From CAZVCJ01 sp964625745 (GTDB taxonomy: Bacteria > Chloroflexota > Anaerolineae > VGOG01): a stretch of DNA of 60,229 nucleotides. The notes below the pieces were generated by a model. It saw only the letters and a list, made by a program, of their open reading frames with translations, did no database searches and was not told where the DNA came from. Of this stretch, positions 32,199 to 40,589 are shown one piece after another; within the stretch, counting starts at the first letter, position 1; every line of letters starts with the position of its first letter. Position numbers and translations under genes: made by a program. The stretch spans positions 1-60,229 of the forward strand of contig CAZVCJ010000006.1 of the NCBI GenBank assembly GCA_964625745.1, written 5' to 3'.

Positions 32199-35100
32199 TT
32201 AATCTTGAGTTTGCACGGCATTCGCTTCTCCTGCCAGATGCTTGCGCACCAGTTCGATCACCGCAGCCCCATATTTCTCCAGCTTGCTTGGGCCAACGCC
32301 TTTCAACTCGGACAAAGCCTCCAGCGTGACGGGGCGGTGCGCGGCGATGGCGCGCAGGTGGCTGTCGTGAAAGATGACGTAGGGTGGCACCTCCTGCGCA
32401 CGAGCCTGCTCCAGCCGCCACGCTCGCAACGCCTGGAACAGCGTCTCATCCGCGTCCGGTCCCTCTTCGTATTCTTGGGGTGACTTGCGCGGTGGCTCCT
32501 TCACCGGACGGATCAGATCGTCCAGCGCAGATGGGTTCTGCAGCGCCGCCTTGCCTGTGGATGTGATGTCGAGCACAACACCGCCATGATCGAGCTGGCG
32601 TGCTTGCAGGAATCCGCCGCCCTCCAGGCGATCCAGCAGGCGGCCAACGGCGGTCGCTGAGCGAAAGGCCAACGCCCCAAAGCCTCCGTGGTGACGGGCC
32701 TTATCTGGTGCCTGCGGATCGCCGCGTAGGATGCGCGCTAGACTGAGCCGCCCCCAACTCCACGGCGCGGCCGCTACGCAGCGCAGGATGGTGAGAAACT
32801 GCTCCCGCTCATCGGGCAGACCGGCAGCCGGCGGCGGCTGGATTTCGACGCAGTTGTCACAGGCAGTGCATCGCTCAATAGTGCGACCGCCCAGGTAGGC
32901 ATTGATGTAGCCGTGACGGCAGCGCACGGTTCGGGCATAGGCGGCGATCTCGTCCACACGCTGAGCCTGGATGGTCTCGTATCGCTCCAGCAGGGTGGCG
33001 ATTCGCTCGGCGGCGTCCACTGGTGGCGGCAGCAACTCCAGCAGCAGGTCGCGTCCAGCGGGGCGATAGCTCAACCAACCGGCGTCGGCCCAGGCCAGCA
33101 CTTGATGTTCGATGTCATTGAGGGGCAACTCGGCCTGCCGTGCCACGTCCACCAGATCCAGGGTCAGCGGTTGGCCGGGCCGCAGCCGGGCGGCCTGACA
33201 GAAGGCCGACAGTTCAGGCGCGGAGGCAGGCACATCGCTGGTCGTCAGGCAAACGATGGCCGCGCGGGGCACGTCGGGGCCGCGTCGCAACAGGGCCACC
33301 TCCTCCAGCAGGCTCAGGGCCACGCGCACTCGCGTGTCGTCGGCCTGCAGATCGCGCTCCAGGTCCGCCGTCGCAACCCGACCGGAGGAGACATTTCCCA
33401 GGCGGTGCTTGACGGCAGCGTAGGCAGCCCGCAGGAATTCGACCGGCAGCGCGTTCTGACGGGTGCGGCGGGTCAGCGTGGCTCGGTCCGATGGCGTGTA
33501 CATCAGCAAGCAGCGGGCGGGCAACCCGTCGCGCCCGGCCCGGCCAGCCTCTTGATAATAGGACTCCAGCGAAGCGGGCGGGATGAAGTGAATTATGAAG
33601 CGGATGTCTGGCTTGTCAATGCCCAGGCCGAAGGCAATCGTCGCCACGACCACGCGGATGCGGCCAGCCATGAAGTCGTCCTGCACCCCGGCCCGGTCGG
33701 CGATGCCGGCGTGATAGTGACCGGCGACGATGCCACGTCCGCGCAGCAGCGCGGCCAGTTCCTCGCAGCGAGCACGGGTGCCAGCGTAGACGATGCCGCT
33801 GCCGGGTTCAGCCTGGCAGAAGGCCAACAGATGGCGCAATTTGTCGTCGGCGTTGCGGGCGTGGAACACCGCCAGTCGCAGGTTGGGACGGGTCACATCG
33901 CCGGCGATGACGCGCATGTCGCCCAGGTGCTTGATGATGTCGCGCCGCACGCGCGGTGGCGCGGTCGCGGTCATGGCCAACAGCGGCGGATTGTCCAGCG
34001 CTTGCCGCGCCCGCCCGATGGTGAGGTAGTCGGGCCGAAAGTCGTGGCCCCACACGCTGACGCAGTGCGCTTCGTCAATCACCAGCCGGTCCACGCCCGC
34101 GCGCCGCAGCGCGTGCAGAAAGGTCGGTTGGCGTAGCCGCTCCGGGGCGGCGTAGACCAGTCGGTAGGCTCCTTCGGCGGCCTGCTCCAGCCGCCACCGC
34201 AGTTCGTCCCCCTCCAGGCTGCTGTTGATAGTGGTCGCCCGCCGTCGCACGTTTGCGGGTAGTGAATCCACCTGGTCCTTCATCAGGGCGATGAGAGGCG
34301 AGATGACCAGCGATGTGCCCTGCTCAGCGAGAAGTGCCGGGAGCTGGTAACATAGCGACTTGCCACCGCCGGTGGGCAGGATGGTCAACACGTCCTCGCC
34401 GCGCAGAACGCAGGCGATGGTCTCCAACTGGCCGGGCAGGAGATTCTCGAAGCCAAAGATCCGGTGGACGGCCTCGGCGATGTGTGACCTCTCCTCTTCG
34501 GAGACAGGGATTTCATCGAAGGTAGGCAAAGGTTCTTCTGCCCCCCCTCGCTCCCCCCCGAAATCGGGGGGGAGGTCGCGGGGTGTGGGGATGGCGGGTC
34601 GCTCTCGAGGGGTTGGGAAGAGGGCGGCTCGCAGTTCGGCCAGTTCGTCGGCGTAGCGGCGCTCCAGCTCGGCCTCCAGGTCAGCGACGCGGGTCTCCTC
34701 GCCGCTGGCCCGGAAGTGGTCGCGCAGCCGGCGCAGGTAGGTGACAGAGAGAGGAGTCTCCTCGTCGGCGGTGCGCAGCAACCGCACGGCGTAGCCGCTG
34801 GCAGTCACCCAGTCGTCGAGGGCCTGGTAGAGGGAGAGCATCCCCAGCAAGTAGGAGCGCCCTTGGGGACGCAACTCGTTCAGGCGGCGGTAGGCGTCCA
34901 GCGCGGCTTGCGTGTCCCCTCGCACCAGCTCGACCTCGCCCAGCAATCCCCAGACCGTCACACTGTCCTCATGTTCCTCAACGAGGGCGCGGGCGATCTG
35001 ATGGGCGGCCTCCACGTCGCCTCGGGCCAGGTGGACGCGGGCCAGGAGCGAGCGGGCGGTGAGGGAGGTCTTGAGCCGTAGTCGCTCCTGCATCACCGTC

Positions 35101-35321
35101 AGCGCGTCGTCGGGCTGGTCCTGGGCCAGAAAAGCCCTCACCCGCAGGTCGAGCAGCGAGACGAGGGTAGGACCACGGGGGATGAGGATGTCCAGGCAAG
35201 CGTGAGCTTCTGCGACGTGGTCCCAACGCAGGAGGAAGTTGAGCAGGCGACTGCGCTGATTGCTTGCCAGTTGGAGAGTTTGTCGAGGAGCGATCTCCAG
35301 CTCGTCCAGTGCATTTGTCAT
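32199..35321 (-). CDS. recQ: TPR-RecQ helicase fusion
   Basis: A 3'-5' superfamily 2 DNA helicase of the RecQ type, 1040 residues against about 600 for ordinary RecQ. Residues 1-235 form TPR-like helical hairpins (ARSLLARVHLARGDVEAAHQ, VWGLLGEVELVRGDTQAALD). A linker (244-263, PPDFGGERGGAEE) comes from repeat family C. The helicase core has GFENLLPGQ, Walker A TGGGKS (near 320), DEAHC (near 413) and YYQEAGRAGRDG. The RecQ zinc site has CRHGYINA and CTACDNC (about 799-826). An HRDC domain closes the protein (from about 974). Its start overlaps the stop of the 35318 gene by four bases, so the two are coupled. Confidence 0.93.
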   Translation of the reverse strand: MTNALDELEIAPRQTLQLASNQRSRLLNFLLRWDHVAEAHACLDILIPRGPTLVSLLDLRVRAFLAQDQPDDALTVMQERLRLKTSLTARSLLARVHLARGDVEAAHQIARALVEEHEDSVTVWGLLGEVELVRGDTQAALDAYRRLNELRPQGRSYLLGMLSLYQALDDWVTASGYAVRLLRTADEETPLSVTYLRRLRDHFRASGEETRVADLEAELERRYADELAELRAALFPTPRERPAIPTPRDLPPDFGGERGGAEEPLPTFDEIPVSEEERSHIAEAVHRIFGFENLLPGQLETIACVLRGEDVLTILPTGGGKSLCYQLPALLAEQGTSLVISPLIALMKDQVDSLPANVRRRATTINSSLEGDELRWRLEQAAEGAYRLVYAAPERLRQPTFLHALRRAGVDRLVIDEAHCVSVWGHDFRPDYLTIGRARQALDNPPLLAMTATAPPRVRRDIIKHLGDMRVIAGDVTRPNLRLAVFHARNADDKLRHLLAFCQAEPGSGIVYAGTRARCEELAALLRGRGIVAGHYHAGIADRAGVQDDFMAGRIRVVVATIAFGLGIDKPDIRFIIHFIPPASLESYYQEAGRAGRDGLPARCLLMYTPSDRATLTRRTRQNALPVEFLRAAYAAVKHRLGNVSSGRVATADLERDLQADDTRVRVALSLLEEVALLRRGPDVPRAAIVCLTTSDVPASAPELSAFCQAARLRPGQPLTLDLVDVARQAELPLNDIEHQVLAWADAGWLSYRPAGRDLLLELLPPPVDAAERIATLLERYETIQAQRVDEIAAYARTVRCRHGYINAYLGGRTIERCTACDNCVEIQPPPAAGLPDEREQFLTILRCVAAAPWSWGRLSLARILRGDPQAPDKARHHGGFGALAFRSATAVGRLLDRLEGGGFLQARQLDHGGVVLDITSTGKAALQNPSALDDLIRPVKEPPRKSPQEYEEGPDADETLFQALRAWRLEQARAQEVPPYVIFHDSHLRAIAAHRPVTLEALSELKGVGPSKLEKYGAAVIELVRKHLAGEANAVQTQD
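34533..34590. repeat. Dispersed G/C palindrome family C inside recQ
   Basis: GCTCCCCCCCGAAATCGGGG is a near-perfect palindrome with CCCCCC and GGGGGG arms. It is in frame in the linker between the TPR and helicase parts. Confidence 0.8.
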
Positions 35322-36034
35322 TGGTCATTCACCTCGTAATCCGGCACGACGTGCACCCCGACGACGAGCGGCCAGTACTCCCCCTGCCATTCGCGGCTCA
35401 ACCCTACGGCCAGGTAGAGGGCTTCGGCACCCAGTCGTGCCAAGAGCACATCGTGGTCCAATGTCAGCAATCCACCCTTGTTGCCCAGCCAGGTCCGGCC
35501 CAGCGCGTGCCACTTGAGGTCGGTTACGGAGACGCCGCGCTGTTTGGTGGCGCGAGGATGATTGGCATCGCCCGGTAGCACAAAGCCCATCCGCGCTTCG
35601 TACTTGCCGGAGTAGGCATCCAGCGAGAAGCGCGCCCACACCTGCTCTGGCTGCACCAGGCAGAGCGAGCGGGTGTGGTGGATGAGCACGTCCTCCGGGG
35701 CACGGTCGAGATGCCTGGCGAAGAAACGGGCCCGCTTCTCGCCCTCCAGACGGCGCAGCAGCCGTGGCCGGTGGCGGACGAAATCGGTGAGCCAGTCCTC
35801 GACGTGGGGCGGGTCGGGACGCGGCGCGACCAGGTTCAGTTCAATCACGTCGCTGCACTGCACCAGGCGGCCGTTGGCGTCGGTCATATCGCCCGGCAGA
35901 ACGGTGCCGAAGTCACGCACCGGCCTCACCCAGCGCAGGCCGCTGACGGGGTCTGGCTGGCGGGTAAACCCGGCCGTGCAGATGCCGCTGAGCATTTTGG
36001 TCATAGCCAAGATGAGGACTTCTTGGGGTGGCAT
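35318..36034 (-). CDS. Possible dual-OB protein coupled to TPR-RecQ
   Basis: A 238-residue protein starting MPPQEVLILAMTKMLSGICTAGF. Notable stretches are RWVRPVRDFGTVLPGDM, VIELNLVAPRPDPPHVEDWL and DLKWHALGRTWL. The run of beta-rich segments around RPV and the phrase ICTAGF resemble, from memory, the dual OB-fold (DuOB) family, proposed to bind nucleic acid in some conflict systems; this needs a profile search. There is no membrane segment or signal. The ATG at 36034 has GAGGAGA upstream. The stop overlaps the recQ start as ATGA, so both proteins are probably made together. Confidence 0.65.
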   Translation of the reverse strand: MPPQEVLILAMTKMLSGICTAGFTRQPDPVSGLRWVRPVRDFGTVLPGDMTDANGRLVQCSDVIELNLVAPRPDPPHVEDWLTDFVRHRPRLLRRLEGEKRARFFARHLDRAPEDVLIHHTRSLCLVQPEQVWARFSLDAYSGKYEARMGFVLPGDANHPRATKQRGVSVTDLKWHALGRTWLGNKGGLLTLDHDVLLARLGAEALYLAVGLSREWQGEYWPLVVGVHVVPDYEVNDQ

Positions 36035-36056
36035 GGTGTTCTCCTCACTCTGCCCT

Positions 36057-36062
36057 ATGATA
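36057..36062 (-). promoter_or_regulatory. Weak -10 candidate for the OB-RecQ unit
   Basis: TATCAT lies 23 bases before the start; the hexamer 17 bases upstream (TTCCCT) is a poor -35 box. Weak or activator-dependent transcription is possible. Confidence 0.3.
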
Positions 36063-36242
36063 CCAGAAGTGGCGAAAAAAGGGAAGCCTGGGCAAAAAGC
36101 CACCTGCATCAACTGCTTTGAAAAGCCAGCCACTGGCACTCATGGCCCCTTGATCTACTACTGACGCGGGACGCACGATTCTCTCCGCCCGCGAATACAC
36201 CACCGCCTCCCTGCTGATCTGTTTCGCCGAATACCTGCGGGT

Positions 36243-36271
36243 TTGATTTCAAACGGATTCTGTGCCATAAT
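36243..36271 (+). promoter_or_regulatory. Promoter of the LuxR-kelch gene
   Basis: TTGATT (36243-36248) and CATAAT (36266-36271) with a 17-base spacer, 29 bases before the start; GGGAGG follows as ribosome-binding site. Confidence 0.75.
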
Positions 36272-36300
36272 TATAGATGACTTTGGGAGGTTGAATCACT

Positions 36301-37602
36301 ATGGCCGACGAGCCTGAGAGCCTTACCGAGCGCGAACTGGAGGTCCTTCGATTGGTAGCAACCGGAGCTAGCAATCAGCAGATCGCCCAGGAGCTGTTCA
36401 TCAGCGTCAACACGGTAAAGGTTCACCTGCGAAACACCTTCACCAAACTGGGGGTGCAATCACGCACCGAAGCCACCCTTTACGCCATCAAAGAGGGCTG
36501 GATCGAGGGCATTCAATTGCCTGAGGAAGCCGAAATGCAACAGCCAGTGCCTCGATTTACCTGGCAGCTTGGGATAGTGATTGTGGTAGTGGCCCTGTTG
36601 GTGATCGCGGTGATCTCCCAGACGGTCACTCGTCCATTCCGCAATTCGGCAGGAAGGGAAGCAATGCTCACCTCCGAAGCGGCCGCAGCCACGGTGAGCG
36701 CGTCGGTGCAGCGCTGGAAGGCCGGGGCTCCCCTGCCCACCCCCCGACGAGGACTGGCCGCCATCGCCTACGAGGGCCGCGTCTACGTCATCGGAGGGGA
36801 GTCTGCCGACGGCGTGACCAGGGCTGTCGAGAGATACGACCCGGAGGCCGATGGCTGGACGCCCCTGGCCGATAAGCCCACTGCGGTCGCCGACGCAACT
36901 GCCGCCCTCATCGGGGGCGAGATCTACGTGCCCGGCGGGCGCACTCTCTCCGGAAGCCCAACCACCGTTGTAGAAGCCTACGATCCAGAAACCAACGTCT
37001 GGGAGGCTAGGGCTCCATTGCCGGTGGCCCTGAGCGCCTACGCCCTGGCCGCGCTGGAGGGCAAGCTCTACCTGTTCGGTGGCTGGGATGGCTCCGCCTA
37101 TCTGGATTCCGTCTACGAATACGATCCGGCGCAAGACGTTTGGGCGGCCAAGACTCCCATGCCCACCGCGCGGGGATTTGCCGGCGCTGCCGTAGCCGAC
37201 GGCAAGATCTACGTGATAGGGGGATACGATGGCCAGGATGATCTGGTCGCCAATGAGGAGTACGTGCCCAGCCAGGACGATGGACGAGGGAATCCCTGGG
37301 CAGTGAAGTCGCCTATGCCAGTTGGGAGGGCCGGATGCGGCGTCGCCGTGGCCGCCAACATCATCCACGTCATCGGCGGCGGTTGGGAGAGAGAGGTGGC
37401 AGACGGAGTCAAGTACAATGTCCGCACCGACGAATGGGAGCCCTTTGACGTTCCCGTGAGTGGACAGTGGAGAAGCTTAGGCCTGGCAATGGTAGACACC
37501 GAGATATACGCTATCGGCGGCTGGAACGGGGACTACATGGACGCTAATCAAGCATACACAGCCATCTTCACCGTAATCCTGCCGATGCTCGAATCGCGGT
37601 GA
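36301..37602 (+). CDS. LuxR-type HTH, membrane segment and kelch propeller fusion
   Basis: A 433-residue three-part protein. Residues 6-62 are a LuxR/GerE helix-turn-helix (SLTERELEVLRLVATGASNQ, VNTVKVHLRNTFTKLGV). Residues about 90-108 (LGIVIVVVALLVIAVIS) form one membrane segment. Residues about 138-430 hold six kelch repeats with the double-glycine motif (VYVIGGES, LYLFGGWD, IYVIGGYD), enough for a complete beta-propeller outside the cell. This predicts a membrane-tied regulator that senses an outside ligand and contacts DNA directly, or after cleavage. It has its own promoter and stands alone. Confidence 0.88.
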   Translation: MADEPESLTERELEVLRLVATGASNQQIAQELFISVNTVKVHLRNTFTKLGVQSRTEATLYAIKEGWIEGIQLPEEAEMQQPVPRFTWQLGIVIVVVALLVIAVISQTVTRPFRNSAGREAMLTSEAAAATVSASVQRWKAGAPLPTPRRGLAAIAYEGRVYVIGGESADGVTRAVERYDPEADGWTPLADKPTAVADATAALIGGEIYVPGGRTLSGSPTTVVEAYDPETNVWEARAPLPVALSAYALAALEGKLYLFGGWDGSAYLDSVYEYDPAQDVWAAKTPMPTARGFAGAAVADGKIYVIGGYDGQDDLVANEEYVPSQDDGRGNPWAVKSPMPVGRAGCGVAVAANIIHVIGGGWEREVADGVKYNVRTDEWEPFDVPVSGQWRSLGLAMVDTEIYAIGGWNGDYMDANQAYTAIFTVILPMLESR

Positions 37603-37640
37603 TCTGCCGAATAGTGTAGGCTAAGGAACCTGGTTTCTGA

Positions 37641-37669
37641 TTGAGGCAATTGCCCCCTTGTGTCATAAT
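37641..37669 (+). promoter_or_regulatory. Promoter of the GNAT gene
   Basis: TTGAGG (37641-37646) and CATAAT (37664-37669) with a 17-base spacer, 46 bases before the start at 37715. Confidence 0.7.
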
Positions 37670-37714
37670 CATCCCAGGTCTGGCCAGACATCGAGATTCA
37701 AGGAGGTTGGCTCT

Positions 37715-38674
37715 ATGCACAAAGAGGGCGTCTCCATCAAGAAGCTGACCACCATCCAGCAGTTCCACCAGTGCGAGGGGTTGCAGAGGCGAGTCTGGGG
37801 ACTGAACGATACCGACGTCGTCCCCCTGCACCTCCTCCTCACTGCCCAGAAGAGTGGCGGGCTGGCGCTGGGCGCGTTCGACGAAGAGGGAGAGATGGTC
37901 GGTTTCCTCTTCGGTTTCCTGGGGGCGTGCGAGGCAACTGCCCAGCAGCTCAAGCACTGCTCCCACATGATGGGCGTGCTGGAAGAGTGGCGGGGCCGAG
38001 GGGTGGGATACCGGCTCAAACTGGTCCAGCGGGAGCACGCCCTGGCCCAGGGGCTGGATCTGGCGACCTGGACCTACGATCCCCTGGAAAGCCTCAACGC
38101 CGCCCTCAACATCGGCAAGCTGGGCATTGTCTGTCACACCTACCTTCGCGACCTTTACGGCGAGCTGGAGGACGACCTCAACGTAGGACTCAGCACCGAC
38201 CGACTCCAGGTCGAATGGTGGGTCGCCAGCCAACGAGTTGTCCACCGCCTGGCCGCCCCCTCTTCATCCCCTCCAAAGTTGGGGGGAAAAGAGGGGGGGC
38301 AGGGATACCGGCCCTCTCTGGACACCGTCCTCGAAAGCGGAGCCCAGTTGCTCAATCCGGCGACGGCCGGGGCCGACGGCCTGGTGTGGCCATCCCCGGT
38401 CCCCTCTGAGCCAAAGGCAGAGACCGTCCTGGTCGAGATCCCGGCCCACTTGCAAGCCATCAAAGCAGCCGACATGGGACTGGCCCGCCACTGGCGGGCC
38501 CACACCCGGGAGGTATTCGAACGCTGCTTCGCCGTGGGCTACACCGTGACCGAATTCGTCAGCCAGATGCGGCCCTTCGACAGCCCTTCGACGGGGCTCA
38601 GGACAAGGCTCAGGATGCAGGACAAACTGCGGCGCAGCTACTATGTCCTGCAGCGAGACTTCGAGGTGGTCTGA
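37715..38674 (+). CDS. GNAT-family acetyltransferase (COG3375-like)
   Basis: A 319-residue predicted N-acetyltransferase. The GNAT core is seen in LALGAFDEEGEMVGFLFGFLG, then HMMGVLEEWRGRGVGYRLKL, which contains the acetyl-CoA pyrophosphate loop (R-G-x-G-V/I-G). WTYDPLESLNAALNIGKLG and EWWVASQRVVHRL point to the COG3375 type; the substrate is unknown. Two stretches come from repeats: about residues 182-197 (SSPPKLGGKEGGQG, family C) and 287-301 (DSPSTGLRTRLRMQ, family A). The ATG at 37715 has AAGGAGG upstream. It is convergent with the next gene. Confidence 0.87.
   Translation: MHKEGVSIKKLTTIQQFHQCEGLQRRVWGLNDTDVVPLHLLLTAQKSGGLALGAFDEEGEMVGFLFGFLGACEATAQQLKHCSHMMGVLEEWRGRGVGYRLKLVQREHALAQGLDLATWTYDPLESLNAALNIGKLGIVCHTYLRDLYGELEDDLNVGLSTDRLQVEWWVASQRVVHRLAAPSSSPPKLGGKEGGQGYRPSLDTVLESGAQLLNPATAGADGLVWPSPVPSEPKAETVLVEIPAHLQAIKAADMGLARHWRAHTREVFERCFAVGYTVTEFVSQMRPFDSPSTGLRTRLRMQDKLRRSYYVLQRDFEVV
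38262..38305. repeat. Dispersed G/C palindrome family C inside the GNAT gene
   Basis: CCCCTCCAAAGTTGGGGGG is an imperfect palindrome, followed by AAAAGAGGGGGGG; in frame, coding a Pro/Gly-rich loop. Confidence 0.8.
38574..38620. repeat. Dispersed repeat family A, copy 3, inside the GNAT gene
   Basis: CCTTCGACAGCCCTTCGACG followed by GGGCTCAGGACAAGGCTCAG. It is read in frame as PFDSPSTGLRTRLR near the C-terminus; almost the same peptide occurs in the gene at 55428. Confidence 0.85.
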
Positions 38675-38678
38675 CAAC

Positions 38679-38701
38679 GGCTGGATCCGACGATCCCAGC
38701 C
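38679..38701. terminator. Hairpin between convergent GNAT and GT2 genes
   Basis: GGCTGGATC and GATCCCAGCC form a nine-pair stem with one bulge and a four-base loop. There is no clear T-run, so its strength as a terminator is uncertain. Confidence 0.45.
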
Positions 38702-38721
38702 GGAGCAACGTGGAGCCAGAT

Positions 38722-39483
38722 TCAATCAGCACGGGCATACATCCCCCGCCAGTCGTTGAGCCGCACTTTGAGCAGTTCCCCCAGCATCATTAGGGTGTCC
38801 TTGATGGGACTGACCCTGCTGTTGGCCATGTAGTACCAGTTGATGGGCACCTCGACGATGCGGTAGCCCCGCTTATGGGCGATGAACAGCACCTCCACGT
38901 CGAAGCCCCAGCCCTCAATAGTCTGATAAGGGAAGATGTCGCGGGCCACCGCTCGCCGAAAGCACTTGAAGCCGCACTGGGTGTCCTGAAAGCCGGGCAC
39001 GGTCAACAGGCGGACGAGGAAGTTGAACACACGTCCCATGAGATGGCGGTAGTCTGGCTCGCCGTAGCGTCGGGCTCCCTCCACCTCCCGCGAGGCGATG
39101 GCCACGTCGTAATCGTCCAGGGCTGGCGGGAGGAACCTGGCCACCTCTTCGATGGGCATGGAGAGGTCGGCGTCGCAGAAGAACAGGTACTCCCCCCGCC
39201 CGGCCAGCATGCCCAGCTTGATGGCTAACCCCTTACCTGGCCGCTCCTCTCGGACCATGGAGATGAGGGGATAACGGGCCACGAACTCCTCGACCACACC
39301 CGCGGTGTTATCCTGGCTGGCGTTCTCGACCACGATCACCTCGGCTTCGTAGTCCTGCTCCTCAAGGAAAGCCACGATTTTGTCCAGGCTTCCCGGCAGC
39401 CGCTGCTCTTCATTGTGAGCAGGGATGATTATCGAAAGAAGCAGTTCAGGCTTTGGCCTGCTGTTTGTTTCGTTTCTTGTCAT
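38722..39483 (-). CDS. GT2 transferase, dolichyl-phosphate glucosyltransferase-like
   Basis: A 253-residue GT-A enzyme. It opens LLSIIIPAHNEEQRLPGSLD, has EVIVVENASQDNTAGV, GKGLAIKLGMLAGRGEYLFF and the metal-binding CDADLSMP (D-x-D). QDTQCGFKCFRRAVARDIFP and GWGFDVEVLFIAHKRG match transferases that charge a polyprenyl phosphate with a sugar, such as dolichyl-phosphate beta-glucosyltransferase. No C-terminal membrane segments are present. It is the last gene of the rmlD-GT2-GT2 unit, separated from the upstream GT2 by about 67 bases of repeat. Confidence 0.88.
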   Translation of the reverse strand: MTRNETNSRPKPELLLSIIIPAHNEEQRLPGSLDKIVAFLEEQDYEAEVIVVENASQDNTAGVVEEFVARYPLISMVREERPGKGLAIKLGMLAGRGEYLFFCDADLSMPIEEVARFLPPALDDYDVAIASREVEGARRYGEPDYRHLMGRVFNFLVRLLTVPGFQDTQCGFKCFRRAVARDIFPYQTIEGWGFDVEVLFIAHKRGYRIVEVPINWYYMANSRVSPIKDTLMMLGELLKVRLNDWRGMYARAD

Positions 39484-39494
39484 GAGACATCTAT

Positions 39495-39565
39495 ACGAGT
39501 TTCAGGTTTCAGGTTTCGGGTTTCGGGTGGTGGAATGACACACCCGAAACTCAAAAACTCGGAAC
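39495..39565. repeat. Dispersed repeat family B between two GT2 genes
   Basis: Tandem GTTTCAGGTTTCGGGTTTCG words and, 20 bases on, ACCCGAAACTCAAAAACTCG words in inverse orientation, so the gap can form a stem. The same GAAACTC words are inside murD. Confidence 0.8.
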
Positions 39566-40588
39566 TTCCTTTCCGTCAAGGTGCTGTGAATCAGTCAATA
39601 TTGATTCCAGATACTCATTGGAAACCCGCCTGCTGGCTTGCACGACGCGGCGCCTGGCCAGCATCCGGGGCAAACCCCACAGTCCGGCCAGTTGCCCCCG
39701 CAGCCGGGCCCGGGCAGCCTCCCCCCGCCAGGCTCTTAGAGCTTTCCACGCGATATCAACCTGGGCACGGACAATCCGCCGCCAGTGTTTTCTCAGCAAG
39801 GCCGTCGGGTAATTCTTGGCAATGAGGTAAATAAAGTTGCGGCCGCAATAGTAGCTGGCAATCCTCCCTCCGCCGGTGGCGCTCAGTTTGTGGTAGACTA
39901 TTGCCTTGGGGACGTAGACGCACTTCCAGCCCGCCAGTTGAGCCCGCCAGGCCAAATCCACGTCCTCGCAATAGGAGATCAGGTCCTCGTCGAAGAGGCG
40001 CACCTCGTCCAGCATGGCTCGGCGATAGGCCGAGGCGACGCCCGCTGCTCCAAAGACGTACTCCTCGCGGTCGAACTGCCCCTCGTCCCGCTGCCAAACG
40101 CCACGGTTGCCCGGCACTCCATCCACTCCGTAGAAATCCCCAGTCGTGTTGATGACGTCGCGACGGTCGAAGAGGAGCACCTTGGGAGTGGCCATCCCCG
40201 CTTCAGGGTGCCGGGCCAGGGACCCCGCCAGTTCCTCCAGCCAGTGCTGGTCTGCCTCAGCGTCGTTGTTGAAGACGGCGATGATCTCCCCCCGGGCTTG
40301 GCGGATGCCGGCGTTCACCCCACCAGCAAAGCCCCGGTTCTCCGGCAGGGCCACCGCTTTCACCTCCGAGTAATCCTTCTCCAGAAGCTCCAGCGAGCCA
40401 TCGGTGGAGCCATTGTCCACCACGACGACCTCAAAGTTGGGGTGGCTCTGACGGCGCAGGGAGTCGAGGCAGGTGGGGAGGTGGTGGGCGCCGTTCCAGT
40501 TGGGAACGATGATGGAAGCTGGAAGTTGGAGATTTGAGATTTGAGATTTGAGATTTGAGATTTGAGATTGGGTATTGGGTATTGACAT
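39551..40588 (-). CDS. Glycosyltransferase family 2 (rhamnosyltransferase-like)
   Basis: A 345-residue GT-A transferase. After a repeat-derived N-terminus (residues 1-25, IPNTQSQISNLKSQISNLQ) the fold starts with ASIIVPNWNGAHHLPTCLDS. VVVVDNGSTDGSLELL, NRGFAGGVNAGIRQARGE and AVFNNDAEAD (the D-x-D region) follow, then SYCEDVDLAWRAQLAGWKCVY, a signature of RfbF/rhamnosyltransferase-like GT2 enzymes. The ATG at 40588 starts one base after the stop of the rmlD-like gene. The open frame extends further but only inside that gene. It probably acts on the same glycan as its neighbours. Confidence 0.88.
   Translation of the reverse strand: MSIPNTQSQISNLKSQISNLQLPASIIVPNWNGAHHLPTCLDSLRRQSHPNFEVVVVDNGSTDGSLELLEKDYSEVKAVALPENRGFAGGVNAGIRQARGEIIAVFNNDAEADQHWLEELAGSLARHPEAGMATPKVLLFDRRDVINTTGDFYGVDGVPGNRGVWQRDEGQFDREEYVFGAAGVASAYRRAMLDEVRLFDEDLISYCEDVDLAWRAQLAGWKCVYVPKAIVYHKLSATGGGRIASYYCGRNFIYLIAKNYPTALLRKHWRRIVRAQVDIAWKALRAWRGEAARARLRGQLAGLWGLPRMLARRRVVQASRRVSNEYLESILTDSQHLDGKEVPSF
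40513..40588. repeat. Dispersed repeat family B forming the N-terminus of a GT2 gene
   Basis: Four tandem GATTTGA units followed by two GGGTATT units ending at the ATG. They code (Q)ISNLKSQISNL, so the repeat supplies the first 25 residues of the enzyme. Confidence 0.9.
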
Positions 40589-40589
40589 C

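Noticed and set aside
32002..32421. 139-codon frame between the DUF3782-like gene and recQ
   Set aside because: It overlaps the recQ 3' end in another frame and has low-complexity Arg/Gly content; the region fits a promoter and leader better.
32913..34136. 407-codon plus-strand frame opposite recQ
   Set aside because: Antisense shadow of the helicase domain, with no motif and no promoter.
36460..37368. 302-codon minus-strand frame opposite the kelch domain
   Set aside because: The plus-strand kelch repeats are clear, and the antisense frame has no motif or start site.
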